A stretch of 64,000 nucleotides of DNA from NCBI RefSeq assembly GCF_000002875.2, contig NC_009412.2, positions 633,001 through 697,000 on the forward strand, in the 5' to 3' direction. Of the stretch, positions 48,916-59,109 are shown piece after piece. The first letter of the stretch is position 1; each line of letters begins with the position of its first letter. This stretch comes from Leishmania infantum JPCM5 (lineage: Eukaryota; Euglenozoa; Kinetoplastea; Trypanosomatida; Trypanosomatidae). Below the pieces are notes generated by a model. That model saw nothing but the letters and a program-made list of their open reading frames with translations, was not told the origin of the DNA and did not search any database. Position numbers and translations under genes: made by a program.

Positions 48916-51738
48916 TCAAAAGTAGTGCTCCCACACGCGCAGATCAACGTCGATGGAGCAGGCCTGTGACGGTGTGGTGCTGGCTGGCCGTGCACGACGG
49001 CTGCTTGGCACCTTGGATGGGGGAACGACGACGCGGCGGCACGACTTCAGCCATGCCGCATCAAACCGAAACGCCGGCGTTACCGGCTGGGGGGGAGGAG
49101 AAGTACAGGAGAGGGAAAAGGCGCCGGCGGTGGTGCTGGTGGTGGCTGCAGCTGATACCTTGTCTCGCCCAGCGCCATCGCCGCCATCGGTTACGCTTGA
49201 TGGCGAGCTGCCGGCCACATGGAGGGCCCCATTGAGGGCCGTCGCCAGCACCTGCATCTGCCGAACTGTGAACCGGCCCCGCTTCTCGGTCAGCATCGGC
49301 GCACAAGAAGCACTGCTTGCTAGCCTTTCGGCAGCTGCAGGTTCCCCGTCCGCTGCCTTGTCCTGCGCGACGCACACCACCACCGTCTGCGTATGTCCGG
49401 CCACCCGCAGCGCCTGCACAGTCGAAAAACCGCAGCCGAGGAAGTCACGGCGCAAGTTCTCCACGCTTGGCAGCACATGCGCATTCACTACCAGTACACC
49501 ACCAGGCTGCAGCCGCCGCGCGCAGAGCTCGACAAGCGTGCCTTCGTGCATCATGTGTTCCCTATCCGGGTCGTAGCAATCAAGAAAGATCATGCTGTAC
49601 TGCGATGATAGAGGCGCGTCTTCGACAGCTGACGAGCTTTCGTTTTCCTGCTTTGATGACAATGTCCGTGACTGCGCCGCAAACCTCGGGCAAGTCTCTT
49701 GCGTGGGTGAAGAGGGAGCAACAGGATGTGCAGCACCATGAGCAGAGTGGAATGCTCGATGCCGAGCAACGGCACCCTGGGCCGATGTCGAAGTAGTGGG
49801 AAACGAAGCGCTGGTTCGCAGATAGGCGTAGGCATCTTGCAGAAAGCAAACATACTCGCCCCTTTCTTGCTGCGCCTGCAGCGGTGCTTCTACCACGGTT
49901 CCTGATCCACGGCGCAAGCTTGGCGCGCATGTAGCGCGTTTTGTGGCGCCACTAGGCATTGCAGACGGCGGCGCAGCCAACCTCTCCAACAGCACGGGCG
50001 CTTGTTGACGCATTGCCCTGAATGCGGCTGGTGTGGCGCTCTTGCGGTGAATCAGGCCTGCGGCCCACTGCATCACGGCGGGGAACACGAGCGAAGCAGC
50101 AGGCGCAGTCTCCAACATCTCTTCGGACCTGCGAGGCGAGGCGTCTTTCTTGTGCGGAGCAGATGCCCGTTTCAATGCGTTGCACGACGGCGCCGCGTCG
50201 AGCTCCCCTCTCCAGTCGTCCACTACGTCAATCGCCGGGAACTGTCCGTTCTCACAGCACGCCTGCAATACGGCCGGCTCCACCTCCACGACGTGCAGCG
50301 GCACCGCGGCAGGCAGCAGCGCATCTAAGCACTGCCCCAGCACATTGCCGCCGAGCCCTAGAATCAAGACTGCGTCGTGTGATGTGTGAGGCAACAACTT
50401 GACCAGTGACGCGGGGCGCATCTCTCCACCTGCTTCCGGCGTAGGCGACGACGAGGTGGGTGCTGTCGTAGATTCGGATGTGTGCGATGCACCCCGCTCT
50501 CCGGACGTGTTCTGCAGGGCAGCGTCACCTCGACTGCTGCGCGACGGGAGCATGACTGTATGGCCGTTTCCAGCTGCGGCGCTGCCATCCCTGCAAGTGT
50601 CTCCATGCGATAGTACGCTTTCCCACGTCCGTGAGCTCGCGTGCCACGCGGCGTACACCAAAAGGCCAAAGTGCACCATGTGTCGCGGGTAGCACTCCAG
50701 CGCCGTCTGCCAGCCGGGCTGCAGGACGGACTGCAGAGCAAAGGACGCAGGGCGCACGTTGCCCACCGCGTCGCTGTTCACAATGCACATGCTGTGCAGT
50801 CGGAGCATCTGTGTCGCCGGTGGCGGGGGCCCGGTAGAGGCGCCCGGGTGGGTGCCGTCTGAGTGAGAGCAACCCCGCTGCTTGCGAGAGCGAGCCGCTT
50901 TTGCTCTTGCGGTGGCCGAGAGCGGCGCTGGTGGTGCGGTCGCGTCCTCTGCTGAGCCGTCAAGCGCGCCGGTGAGTCGCTGCAGCAGGGGACGCAGACC
51001 CAGTGGTCGGTTTGAAGACAAAAACAGACGTCCCGAAGAGGAGTGTGGTATATTGGCGGCCTGGGAGTCACGGGAATTGATCACACCGCTGGGCCTCCGC
51101 AGCCCTAGCGAGTCTTTCACGCTCGAGTTGCCCTGCGTGTGTGCTGCCACCACAGGCGGCGCCAATAAGGACGCTGCTATGGCTGCTTTTGTTGCGACGC
51201 ACTCAACTTCGAGCACCGATTCAGCCCACAGCACCACGTAGCCTTCAAGCACCCAGCAGGGGTAAGTGCATGTGACGTTTGTGGTGCAGCGGCGGCACGT
51301 GACCGTGTATGGCTCGGCGCCAGCCCCACCGGGGGTCGACGGTACCGTTACGGCTTCGTTATCGCACACCTCCCTTTGCTTGCCTGAGAGGGCGGTGCTC
51401 TCCAGTCGTGCTCGGACGAGCCTGGCGGTCGCCGCCGCGAACTCTTCAAGGCTTTTTTGCAGCTCCCCCACGAGGCTCGCGCGCCTGCGCTTGTGTTGAG
51501 TCTGAGATAGCCCAGCGCTGGATGCCGCAACTCCCGCCACTAAATCCGCCGTTGCAGGCGTGCCGTCATCAGCAGCGTCAACGAGGGCAGGTGAAAACTC
51601 GCGGTGCAGGTAGTCCATCGCGCGTTCCGATCCACCCCTGCATAAACGGCGATACAGGGCCGTGTAGGGAAAGTACGTGCGAATCTCAGCTTCAATGGCC
51701 ATGTTCGCCAGCGCCAGGAAGGCTGCATCGCTGCCCAT
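48916..51738 (-). CDS. Spermidine-synthase-like/METTL13-like methyltransferase-domain protein, 940 aa
   Basis: It starts MGSDAAFLALANMAIE at the ATG at 51738. An N-terminal helical region (1-130) is followed by a cysteine cluster, C148, C151, C157 and C161 (TCRRCTTNVTCTYPC), which could bind zinc. A Rossmann-type methyltransferase begins near 455: VLILGLGGNVLGQCL (motif I), then HVVEVEPAVL (acidic residue ending strand 2), and later YSMIFLDCYD with LVELCARRLQPGGVLVVNAH. This layout resembles spermidine synthases and the C-terminal domain of METTL13/EEF1A methyltransferases. Motif I lacks one glycine of the usual GGG. Long disordered inserts split the domain, including about 200 residues between the second and fourth strands. 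Polyamine synthase activity is unlikely given the architecture. Substrate unknown. Confidence 0.75.
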   Translation of the reverse strand: MGSDAAFLALANMAIEAEIRTYFPYTALYRRLCRGGSERAMDYLHREFSPALVDAADDGTPATADLVAGVAASSAGLSQTQHKRRRASLVGELQKSLEEFAAATARLVRARLESTALSGKQREVCDNEAVTVPSTPGGAGAEPYTVTCRRCTTNVTCTYPCWVLEGYVVLWAESVLEVECVATKAAIAASLLAPPVVAAHTQGNSSVKDSLGLRRPSGVINSRDSQAANIPHSSSGRLFLSSNRPLGLRPLLQRLTGALDGSAEDATAPPAPLSATARAKAARSRKQRGCSHSDGTHPGASTGPPPPATQMLRLHSMCIVNSDAVGNVRPASFALQSVLQPGWQTALECYPRHMVHFGLLVYAAWHASSRTWESVLSHGDTCRDGSAAAGNGHTVMLPSRSSRGDAALQNTSGERGASHTSESTTAPTSSSPTPEAGGEMRPASLVKLLPHTSHDAVLILGLGGNVLGQCLDALLPAAVPLHVVEVEPAVLQACCENGQFPAIDVVDDWRGELDAAPSCNALKRASAPHKKDASPRRSEEMLETAPAASLVFPAVMQWAAGLIHRKSATPAAFRAMRQQAPVLLERLAAPPSAMPSGATKRATCAPSLRRGSGTVVEAPLQAQQERGEYVCFLQDAYAYLRTSASFPTTSTSAQGAVARHRAFHSAHGAAHPVAPSSPTQETCPRFAAQSRTLSSKQENESSSAVEDAPLSSQYSMIFLDCYDPDREHMMHEGTLVELCARRLQPGGVLVVNAHVLPSVENLRRDFLGCGFSTVQALRVAGHTQTVVVCVAQDKAADGEPAAAERLASSASCAPMLTEKRGRFTVRQMQVLATALNGALHVAGSSPSSVTDGGDGAGRDKVSAAATTSTTAGAFSLSCTSPPPQPVTPAFRFDAAWLKSCRRVVVPPSKVPSSRRARPASTTPSQACSIDVDLRVWEHYF

Positions 51739-53088
51739 TTTCTTGAGGAGGGGAGGGGGCCTACAAGACAAGCACACGCACAGGCACACAAGTCAGCGCG
51801 TTGTGTGTCCATGCGTGCACCTCGCGCAGTGGGTCTCGCTTTCTTTGGAAGCCGAAACGACAGGGCAGTTTGCGTGTTTGTGTGTGTGTGTGTGTATTTG
51901 TGTATGGCTGCGTGTATGCCCTGGTGCAGCAGATGTCCCCTGCGGACGCAGCACCCAAAATGGAAAGCAAAAGGAAATGTGTGGTGGGTGCGTTTGCACA
52001 CTCGCGGGCAAAAAAAAAATAAAAGCGAGGCAGAGAAAGATGAGGGTTGCACGCACCACACAGGCACACACACACACACGGCAGAAAAAAGTGGAGGTGG
52101 GGTGGGGCGACACACCGAAGGAAAATCAAAGACAGCACGAATGCAGAGATGTGAGAAAGACCATCAAGCGTGGCGTTGGAACGCGTCTTTGTAGTTCGCC
52201 CCCAAGTAGAGGGGGGCGAGGTCGTCGCACAGCTAGAGAAGGTTGTGCGCACAGTGCCACCGCCATCACGGGTGCATTAGGGGCACCGTTGCGTTTCTCT
52301 GTAAGAGTGTGTGTGTGTGTTGCTTCTTTCTCTGCAGACAAAGCCGGGCACAGGTCCAACCGAGGGGCGAAGACCCACAACACAGAGAGGATGGGCTCGA
52401 CGCCGTGCAAGAGAGAGGGGGAGAGCAGAGAAGCAAGTAGAGGAATGCAAGCACACAAGGGGCACATCACTCTATACGCAGACATGTACGTACACAGCAG
52501 CAGAACAAAACGGCGAGCAGGGGGGAGGCGAGAAAAATGAGGGGAGGAGTGGAGAGTGGTGGGACAAAGGGACGTGCAGTGTTGGAAAGCCTTGCAAGAA
52601 GCAGCGCCGACTGCCCGGGTCACTCCCCCCTCCCTCGCCGTCCTCCCCGTCACAACGAGGAGTCGACATTAGACCCTCTTGTTTCCGTTTTCGCACTCTC
52701 CCTCAGCATGGCCCCCTCAGTGTGGTTGCACGTGTTCGTTGCGTTGTTCACCGAAAAGCAGCGTGGTCACACAGAACAGAAACAGACGAACACAATGGCG
52801 GAAAGCAGATACGGCATCCCGGTCACACCGTGCACGCACGCTCTTTCTCTCTCTCGCTGCCTCCCCCATCAGCATGAGCTACGGCACGCAGGAAAAGCGG
52901 GAGTTGGTGGCGACTGCGTCGTCTTTTCAGTAAAGGAGACGTGCAATGTGGGGGGAGGGGCGTAAAGGGAGCGTCGAGGTCGCGTTTGCAGAGGGATGGC
53001 GGCGACAGCGGCAGCACGTACCGGTAAACCGGAAAAAGCGCGCACAAGCACAGACACACCACTCTCAACCCCTCGCTCTCGCCTCTCT
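51739..53088. other. Intergenic spacer, 1.35 kb
   Basis: No supported gene. It contains short TG/CA repeats (about 51878-51900, 52066-52080 and 52306-52320) and purine-rich plus-strand blocks. Confidence 0.55.
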
Positions 53089-56000
53089 TTAGGGCTGTCC
53101 AGGGTCGTTGTCCCATAGCGTTAGCGTGCCGTCGCGGGATCCGGAGAGCAGATAGCATGGCTCCCCTCCTCCACCGCTGCCACTGTTGCTGGAGCCCCAA
53201 GACGCCAAGGACGCGGTGGTCGTGCGCACAGCACACAAGGCGAGGATCGCATCCGGGGCGTGTCGCGGAAGAGCGCAGCCGCCGTGGTGGATGTCGCTGC
53301 CTTCGCGCACGGTGAGGGAAGCAAGACCCTTGCTGCCGTTGCTGCCCGGTGGGGCAACTGCGTCGCCACGCACAGCATTCGCTGCCAGCGCCCGCTCCGC
53401 GGCGCCGGTACGCTCCACGGTGTATGCCGGGGATCGGTACAGCCCGCACACCAGAGTATGAGACGTCTCTGGGCGGTCGGTCGACCAGCTCCGAATATAC
53501 CCGTCCTCGCTGCCGGTGAAGACGCAGCCGTGCGTGGGCTGCGTCAGCATTGTGCGTACGGCACCGCCACCGTTGCGGCAACACTGAAACGCAGGCCAGT
53601 AGCTGGCGCTCTGGAGGAGGAGGCGATACACCGTGCCCCCGGTGGTGCCGAGAAGCAGACTCGGCCCCGCCGCCGGCTCCGGCTCCCATGACGATGGACG
53701 GCAGCTCCGACATAGCGTAGACAAAGGATCCACGCACGCCGTCGTGATGGACAGCCGCCCTGAAGCAAGAGCCGACGCTGACGTTAGTCCTGCCCCGTCA
53801 TCGACAAGGATAACCCGTTGCGCGCACAGTTGATAACGCAAGTCGTACAGGCACACGGCGCCGCCGTAGGTGCCGACGGCTGCGGCGCACGCTCTGTCGC
53901 TCATGTAGAGCGGGCACACGCAGCTCGGTGCACCGTCGAGTGGGTTGAGTCGGGTGTGCCACACTGAGGCGGTCGAGCCCACGGCTGGCTCCTCGTCTGC
54001 ACGGCCCCTGCCTCGGCACCGCGTGTCCACAACGTGAAGGCCGCCAGCCGCGGTCGTCACAAGCAGCGATGCTCGATCCTGCAACGCCAGCCCGGTCAGC
54101 CCGCCCTCCGGAGTGCCACCGACAACGGTGGACGACACCCACGCATTTTTTTCCACGTCCAGCACCCTCACCGCACTATCGGTGCTCGCAAAGGCCACCA
54201 GCGAGCCGGAAGCCGAGGCGGACGCGGAGGAGAGCGTGAAGTCTCGCCGCTGACCTGGCCCACCGATCCACTGGCACGCCGTGTAGGTGTGCACCCCCGC
54301 CTCAGACGCCGCCGACGCGACTCGCTCCACCAAGCACAGCTCGCGCGCGTGAGCTGTGCTCGTGTGCGACGCGGCGACCTGCCACACAAAAGCTTCACCT
54401 CGTGCCCCGGCCGATATCACGATCCCGTTGGCTGACGGCGAGGGCGCCGCTGCATAGATGGCCCCCATGTGAGCGCTGACGGAGCTGAGTGCAGCGGCAG
54501 TGGGCCGCAACGCCGAGCAAGGTGCTGAGGAGGACGGCGGTACCGCGGTACTAGCCGCCGCCGCTGGTGAGGTCAGGGAGGGCGGTGTCACTCGGCCGTG
54601 CAAAACGCGCCCACCACCGCCTTTGAGGCTGCACCGAATCACGCCCGAGGGCGGCGGCAGCGTGGCGGGCAGCGGCGATACGTCCCTGCTGTGCGGCGGA
54701 GTCGGGAGTTGGCAATCCTGCACTGGCAACGCCGCCGCGGCCGCAGCGCCACTGCTCGTTGCCGTGGATGGGGCGACCACATGGGAGGAGGTCAGACCCG
54801 ACGGAGGCGGTGACAGCAGCGCGGAAGAAGCTGGGAGGTGCAGCGGCCCAGAGCGGCTTTCAAGCTGCACCCGCGCAACCTCTCGCGCGGTGGGCCGGTA
54901 GACAAGTGCCATGCCGTCCGAGTCACCGCCATCATCGGCAACTATGCACGTGTCGGTGGCGCTGCGGCTGTGCTGGGCGGTCACTGCAGGCTCCGCAATA
55001 CTCGCTTCACGGGACATCCTCGATCCTGGCGCAGATGACGACGAAGCCTCAGTCAGCGGGAGCCCGTGCAAGAGCGCCGGTGCCGGCGCGGAAGCATAAG
55101 AGTCAGTCACCGCCACAACCTCCGGCAAAACATCTTTGAAGTTGCCTCCGTTGCCTCCTCCGTCCTCGAAGCCTCGGCACTGCCCTGGGCGACCGCGTCG
55201 CCCATCACCACTGCCAGTGCCATTTTCCAGCAACCGGTTCATCGGCTCATCATCCTCGAGGATGGCCTCGTCTAGCAAGCAAGCTGAGCCGGTGGCAGAC
55301 GCCCTTTCCCTCAACGGCGCGCTGCTGACGTAGCTGCACGGCGTCGGCCCCGCCGTGCCACCTAAGGACATGAACGGCATAGCCAGCTCAGCCCGGATGG
55401 CCGTGGCGGCGTAGCGGCGCAGGTGTGCCAGAGGCACCGGAAGCATCAGCAGCGGTCGAACGGCGTACTCGAGATGCAGTGCAATGTCGCTCGCCGAGTA
55501 GGTCTGTGCAGCCGCCTCAACGACGCCGCACGCCGCCTCGCGCAGCCACAGACGACTCTCAACCAGCATCGGCAGGGTCTGGTGGACAAGTGCCATCGTC
55601 TCCTCCAGCGGCAGCCTTCGGCTGCGCACCACAACTGCGAGACTGTGCAGGGTTCTGTTGAGGCACACGTCGTCCGTGTGTCGCAGGCCTTCGTCCACAA
55701 ACAGCCGAAGCGTCTTTGTCGGCGGACGCTGGAGCAGGGCGTGCAGCAGGATGGCTTGTGAATAGAGCAGCCTCTGCACCCGCAGCGGCGCAGTCAGGGC
55801 CGTGGTGAGGAGAGGTATTAAGTCCTCTGTCACCCGCTCCTCACCCAGAAAGGCGGCGACGGTGCTCGAAGACCGCTGCATGACCTCCACGACGACGGCG
55901 ACGCATGGATGGTTGTACAGTATCTGCAACATGCTCCAGCCGTTCGTCAGGAGGCAGTGGAGCTGGGCGAGGTACTGCTGCGTGCCAGCAGCGCTGGCAC

Positions 56001-59000
56001 CGTGCACGTCGCCTGCATTCTCTCCATCTGCATCGCTCACCTCGTTCGCCGACTTGCCAGCTTCAGTGTGGCGCGCCGCCGGAGCCAACCTCGCCCGCGT
56101 GCCACCGCTGATGCTCTGCTCGCTCAGGGTGGCAACATCGGTGGGGCTGAAGTACAGCGCGTCACTGCTGCTGCGGGGCGGCGGCAGCGGCGATGGTGGC
56201 ATCGACGTCGAATTTGGCGTGACTGGCGCTGCCACCGCCTTCACCCTGTGGTCCTCCTCGCCTCCCTTGTTCGGAGAGAGATGCTGGCTGGCCTGGCGGC
56301 GCGGTTTCGCGTGCAGCGGGTCGTGGTGACTCTGCTGCTCGTGCACAGCATCTTCCGGTTGCCGGGCACGGTGCCCTTGCGGGCCAGGCCGACTCTCAAA
56401 CGTTGTTGACTTCGTCATCACCGCATCGGCCCCGTATAAGAGCTGCCGCCGCTCCGTGATGTAGCGTGACAGGAGCAGCAGTCGCGGCAGCCGACTTGCC
56501 ACCTCCACCAGCACTGCCGTGGACTCCTGCTCCGCCTGCCGCAGGACGCCGTACAGACACGGCAGCACAAGATGCTCCATGAGTGCCCACTGCTCCTCTG
56601 GCACGGCAGAGCCCTCTCCCGTGTCGCCGGGCTTCGCAGCGGCCGCATCGCGCGAAGGTGTCACGGTGCCACTCAAACGCTGCGGCGACCTGAGCGTGAG
56701 ATGATGCGCGATGACCTCCGAGATGGAGCTGAGCAGCCGCAGTGCAATGAGGCGCGTTGACGGTCCGTAGACGTGGGCATCGTTGTTCACGTAAAAGAGC
56801 ACGTGTGGTAGCACTGCGTCCACTAGGCAGGTGAAGCTGCAGTACGACGCGCATCGGCGCAGGCAGAGCAGGCCGCGGTAAGCCGCCTCGTCGCTCGTGC
56901 AGCTGCTGTGCAAGGTTTGAAGAAGAAGAGGTAGAAGGAGAGACACGGCCAGCTGGCGAGATGGGGACGCGACCGCCGCCAAGCCAGCTGCATTGGCGCC
57001 CACCGCTTCAGCGGACGCCGCTGCATCAATCGCAGCCGTCGACGACCTGCCACCGTTACCTTCTGGCGTCGTGTCTAGCACCTCGCATCTCTGCAGCACC
57101 GCCTCAAGCTGGTTGTGGAGGAGTACCAGCCGCGTGCCTGGAGATGTGGTGAGGAGGCGAGGCAGCACGGACTCGTACAGGTAAGGGAGCGAGGCAGGGA
57201 AGATGCGCTGTTGCAGCCCGCGGTTCACCAGCTCGCGCGCTGACGGTCGCTCCTCCGCGGTGGCGCACAGCATCGGCAGCAGCAGTGGATGCAGCGCAGC
57301 GGGCACGTTGGCGTCGCGCAAAACGGGCGCCACAAACGCTTCGCGTGCCTCGGTGTTGGCCAGGTGACGCAGGCTCAGCACCTGCGACAGTGTCAGCGGA
57401 TCTTCCTCCTTGTAAAGGAACAGCACGACGCATGCCGTCGAGAAGACATCCATCGAGGCCGTGTGGCCATCGAAGTTGACGTTGCTCACATTGTAGGTTG
57501 CACTGCCCCGCGTCTTGCTCTCCGGCGGTGGCGTGGGCAGCGGCTGGTCGCTGAACTTCTCGGGAGCCACGTAGCACGCCCTGTTCTCGTCCGTATCGTA
57601 GTAGTAGTCGAACAGCAGCGGGCTGTCGAGCGGCATTTGGCATGGCTTGAAAAGGGCCATGTCAGACAGCAGCAGCACGCCGGTGCTCTGCACGAGGACG
57701 TTGTTCGGTTTGATGTCGCCGTGCGTGAGGCCGTAGGTCTCGTGCAGGCGCGCCACCGCCTCTAACAGCTGATAGACAATACAGAGCTTCTCCTGCGCCG
57801 TCCACACAGGGCGGGCCACGAGACGCTCACGAAGCGTGAAGGCGATGTAGGGTCGCTGCAGCACACAGAAGCCGTCTCCCTCGCAGACAAGGCTGTACCA
57901 CAGGCAGTTGCGCGGAGTCGTGCGCTTCAGTGTCGAGTCGACAATGCGCAGCTGCTCACCGGCGTTGTCCATCATCTCGTGCACATATTTGAGGAAGTAC
58001 GCCTGGCCGGGATCGTCAGGGGTGCGCACAAACACCTTGGTGACGACGTCCTCGACCAGGTAGCGCTGCTGAAGCGACGTCGATGACGACAGCAGGCCGG
58101 CGCTCGTTGGTGCAGGGGGTAAAGTGGGGCGAAGACCACCATAGGCAGCGACTGCAGAGGAGGGCGTGAGCCCAGCGCCGGCACCTCTGCGCAGAAGTAG
58201 CTGCACGTAGTTGCCGTAGTTGCTCCGCCACTCCCCGTTCACGCCGGCGACCAGGACATCAATGTTTGGAGTCCGGCCCGCTTTCGCCGACACCGCCGTG
58301 GCGTACGGAGACGGGGTGGCAGTCCGCAGCGTCATCTGCTGTACCGGTGAACCAGGCACCAAGCCGCTGCCATACGGCAAGCTGCTATTCGAGCTAGAGA
58401 AAAGAATGCTGTAGTGGCTGCCACCAGCGGCTGGCATGGCGCTAGAGCGTGTGTCACGGCACCAGCCATTCATCGCGGCATCTGCGGCAGCGCCACGCCC
58501 TAATCCCACATCGGGCCGCAGCGAGGACGGTACGGCACGCCACGGACGGTTGGTCATTGGCAGACGCTGGCGCCACCGCGCTTGATGCCACGCGGCGCGT
58601 TCGCGAGCCAGGAGCTGTGTTGTGCTCGCCTCGGAGTCGCTTAGGCCATAAAACAAGTCGACACCTCCGCCGGCGTCGCCTGAGCTTCGTCCACGTCCTC
58701 GCCCACGTCCAGCCACCCACGGCGATGGCACCACCCATGGGGACGAGGAATCGGCAGACGCCCCACCTGGCAAGGGGACTGGGGAAACGCGGAAGAAGTT
58801 GTTGGGCCGGTACTCGGGCCTCTGATGGCGGACGCCGCTGCCGCTAGGAGTGCCACCAACCTCCGCCGAAATGAAGCCGTAAAAGCACTGAGGGGCATTC
58901 GAGTTATGAGGGCAAGACACGGCGCCCCCGTGGCTCGACACTCGCGCGTGATTCTCATTGCTGGCTGGTGCCGTCAATGGGGTGTATGCAAGGCAGTGGA

Positions 59001-59109
59001 ACGTGGCAAAGTAGTTGCGGCCTTCTGCGCCGAGAGGGGCGACGAGCTCCAGATCACCCGATACATTGGCGAGATCAACGGCGGCCGTCGCCGCGAGTTG
59101 GTTGCCCAT
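53089..59109 (-). CDS. VPS15: VPS15-like regulatory subunit of class III PI3-kinase, 2006 aa
   Basis: The N-terminus MGNQLAATA is the N-myristoylation signal typical of VPS15. A kinase-like domain follows with LTHGDIKPNNVLV (461-473; HGD in place of HRD, as in VPS15), SDMALFKP (482-489; DMA in place of DFG) and RACYVAPEKF (510-519), the VPS15 version of the APE motif. A helical HEAT-repeat region occupies the middle. WD40 repeats form the C-terminus (about 1600-2006), ending GTLTLWDNDPGQP. A Gly/Ser/Pro-rich insertion of about 300 residues (roughly 46-347) splits the kinase N-lobe, and further disordered inserts raise the length well above the 1300-1450 residues usual in fungi and animals. 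It is expected to anchor VPS34 to endosomal membranes for PI3P synthesis. Confidence 0.93.
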   Translation of the reverse strand: MGNQLAATAAVDLANVSGDLELVAPLGAEGRNYFATFHCLAYTPLTAPASNENHARVSSHGGAVSCPHNSNAPQCFYGFISAEVGGTPSGSGVRHQRPEYRPNNFFRVSPVPLPGGASADSSSPWVVPSPWVAGRGRGRGRSSGDAGGGVDLFYGLSDSEASTTQLLARERAAWHQARWRQRLPMTNRPWRAVPSSLRPDVGLGRGAAADAAMNGWCRDTRSSAMPAAGGSHYSILFSSSNSSLPYGSGLVPGSPVQQMTLRTATPSPYATAVSAKAGRTPNIDVLVAGVNGEWRSNYGNYVQLLLRRGAGAGLTPSSAVAAYGGLRPTLPPAPTSAGLLSSSTSLQQRYLVEDVVTKVFVRTPDDPGQAYFLKYVHEMMDNAGEQLRIVDSTLKRTTPRNCLWYSLVCEGDGFCVLQRPYIAFTLRERLVARPVWTAQEKLCIVYQLLEAVARLHETYGLTHGDIKPNNVLVQSTGVLLLSDMALFKPCQMPLDSPLLFDYYYDTDENRACYVAPEKFSDQPLPTPPPESKTRGSATYNVSNVNFDGHTASMDVFSTACVVLFLYKEEDPLTLSQVLSLRHLANTEAREAFVAPVLRDANVPAALHPLLLPMLCATAEERPSARELVNRGLQQRIFPASLPYLYESVLPRLLTTSPGTRLVLLHNQLEAVLQRCEVLDTTPEGNGGRSSTAAIDAAASAEAVGANAAGLAAVASPSRQLAVSLLLPLLLQTLHSSCTSDEAAYRGLLCLRRCASYCSFTCLVDAVLPHVLFYVNNDAHVYGPSTRLIALRLLSSISEVIAHHLTLRSPQRLSGTVTPSRDAAAAKPGDTGEGSAVPEEQWALMEHLVLPCLYGVLRQAEQESTAVLVEVASRLPRLLLLSRYITERRQLLYGADAVMTKSTTFESRPGPQGHRARQPEDAVHEQQSHHDPLHAKPRRQASQHLSPNKGGEEDHRVKAVAAPVTPNSTSMPPSPLPPPRSSSDALYFSPTDVATLSEQSISGGTRARLAPAARHTEAGKSANEVSDADGENAGDVHGASAAGTQQYLAQLHCLLTNGWSMLQILYNHPCVAVVVEVMQRSSSTVAAFLGEERVTEDLIPLLTTALTAPLRVQRLLYSQAILLHALLQRPPTKTLRLFVDEGLRHTDDVCLNRTLHSLAVVVRSRRLPLEETMALVHQTLPMLVESRLWLREAACGVVEAAAQTYSASDIALHLEYAVRPLLMLPVPLAHLRRYAATAIRAELAMPFMSLGGTAGPTPCSYVSSAPLRERASATGSACLLDEAILEDDEPMNRLLENGTGSGDGRRGRPGQCRGFEDGGGNGGNFKDVLPEVVAVTDSYASAPAPALLHGLPLTEASSSSAPGSRMSREASIAEPAVTAQHSRSATDTCIVADDGGDSDGMALVYRPTAREVARVQLESRSGPLHLPASSALLSPPPSGLTSSHVVAPSTATSSGAAAAAALPVQDCQLPTPPHSRDVSPLPATLPPPSGVIRCSLKGGGGRVLHGRVTPPSLTSPAAAASTAVPPSSSAPCSALRPTAAALSSVSAHMGAIYAAAPSPSANGIVISAGARGEAFVWQVAASHTSTAHARELCLVERVASAASEAGVHTYTACQWIGGPGQRRDFTLSSASASASGSLVAFASTDSAVRVLDVEKNAWVSSTVVGGTPEGGLTGLALQDRASLLVTTAAGGLHVVDTRCRGRGRADEEPAVGSTASVWHTRLNPLDGAPSCVCPLYMSDRACAAAVGTYGGAVCLYDLRYQLCAQRVILVDDGAGLTSASALASGRLSITTACVDPLSTLCRSCRPSSWEPEPAAGPSLLLGTTGGTVYRLLLQSASYWPAFQCCRNGGGAVRTMLTQPTHGCVFTGSEDGYIRSWSTDRPETSHTLVCGLYRSPAYTVERTGAAERALAANAVRGDAVAPPGSNGSKGLASLTVREGSDIHHGGCALPRHAPDAILALCAVRTTTASLASWGSSNSGSGGGGEPCYLLSGSRDGTLTLWDNDPGQP

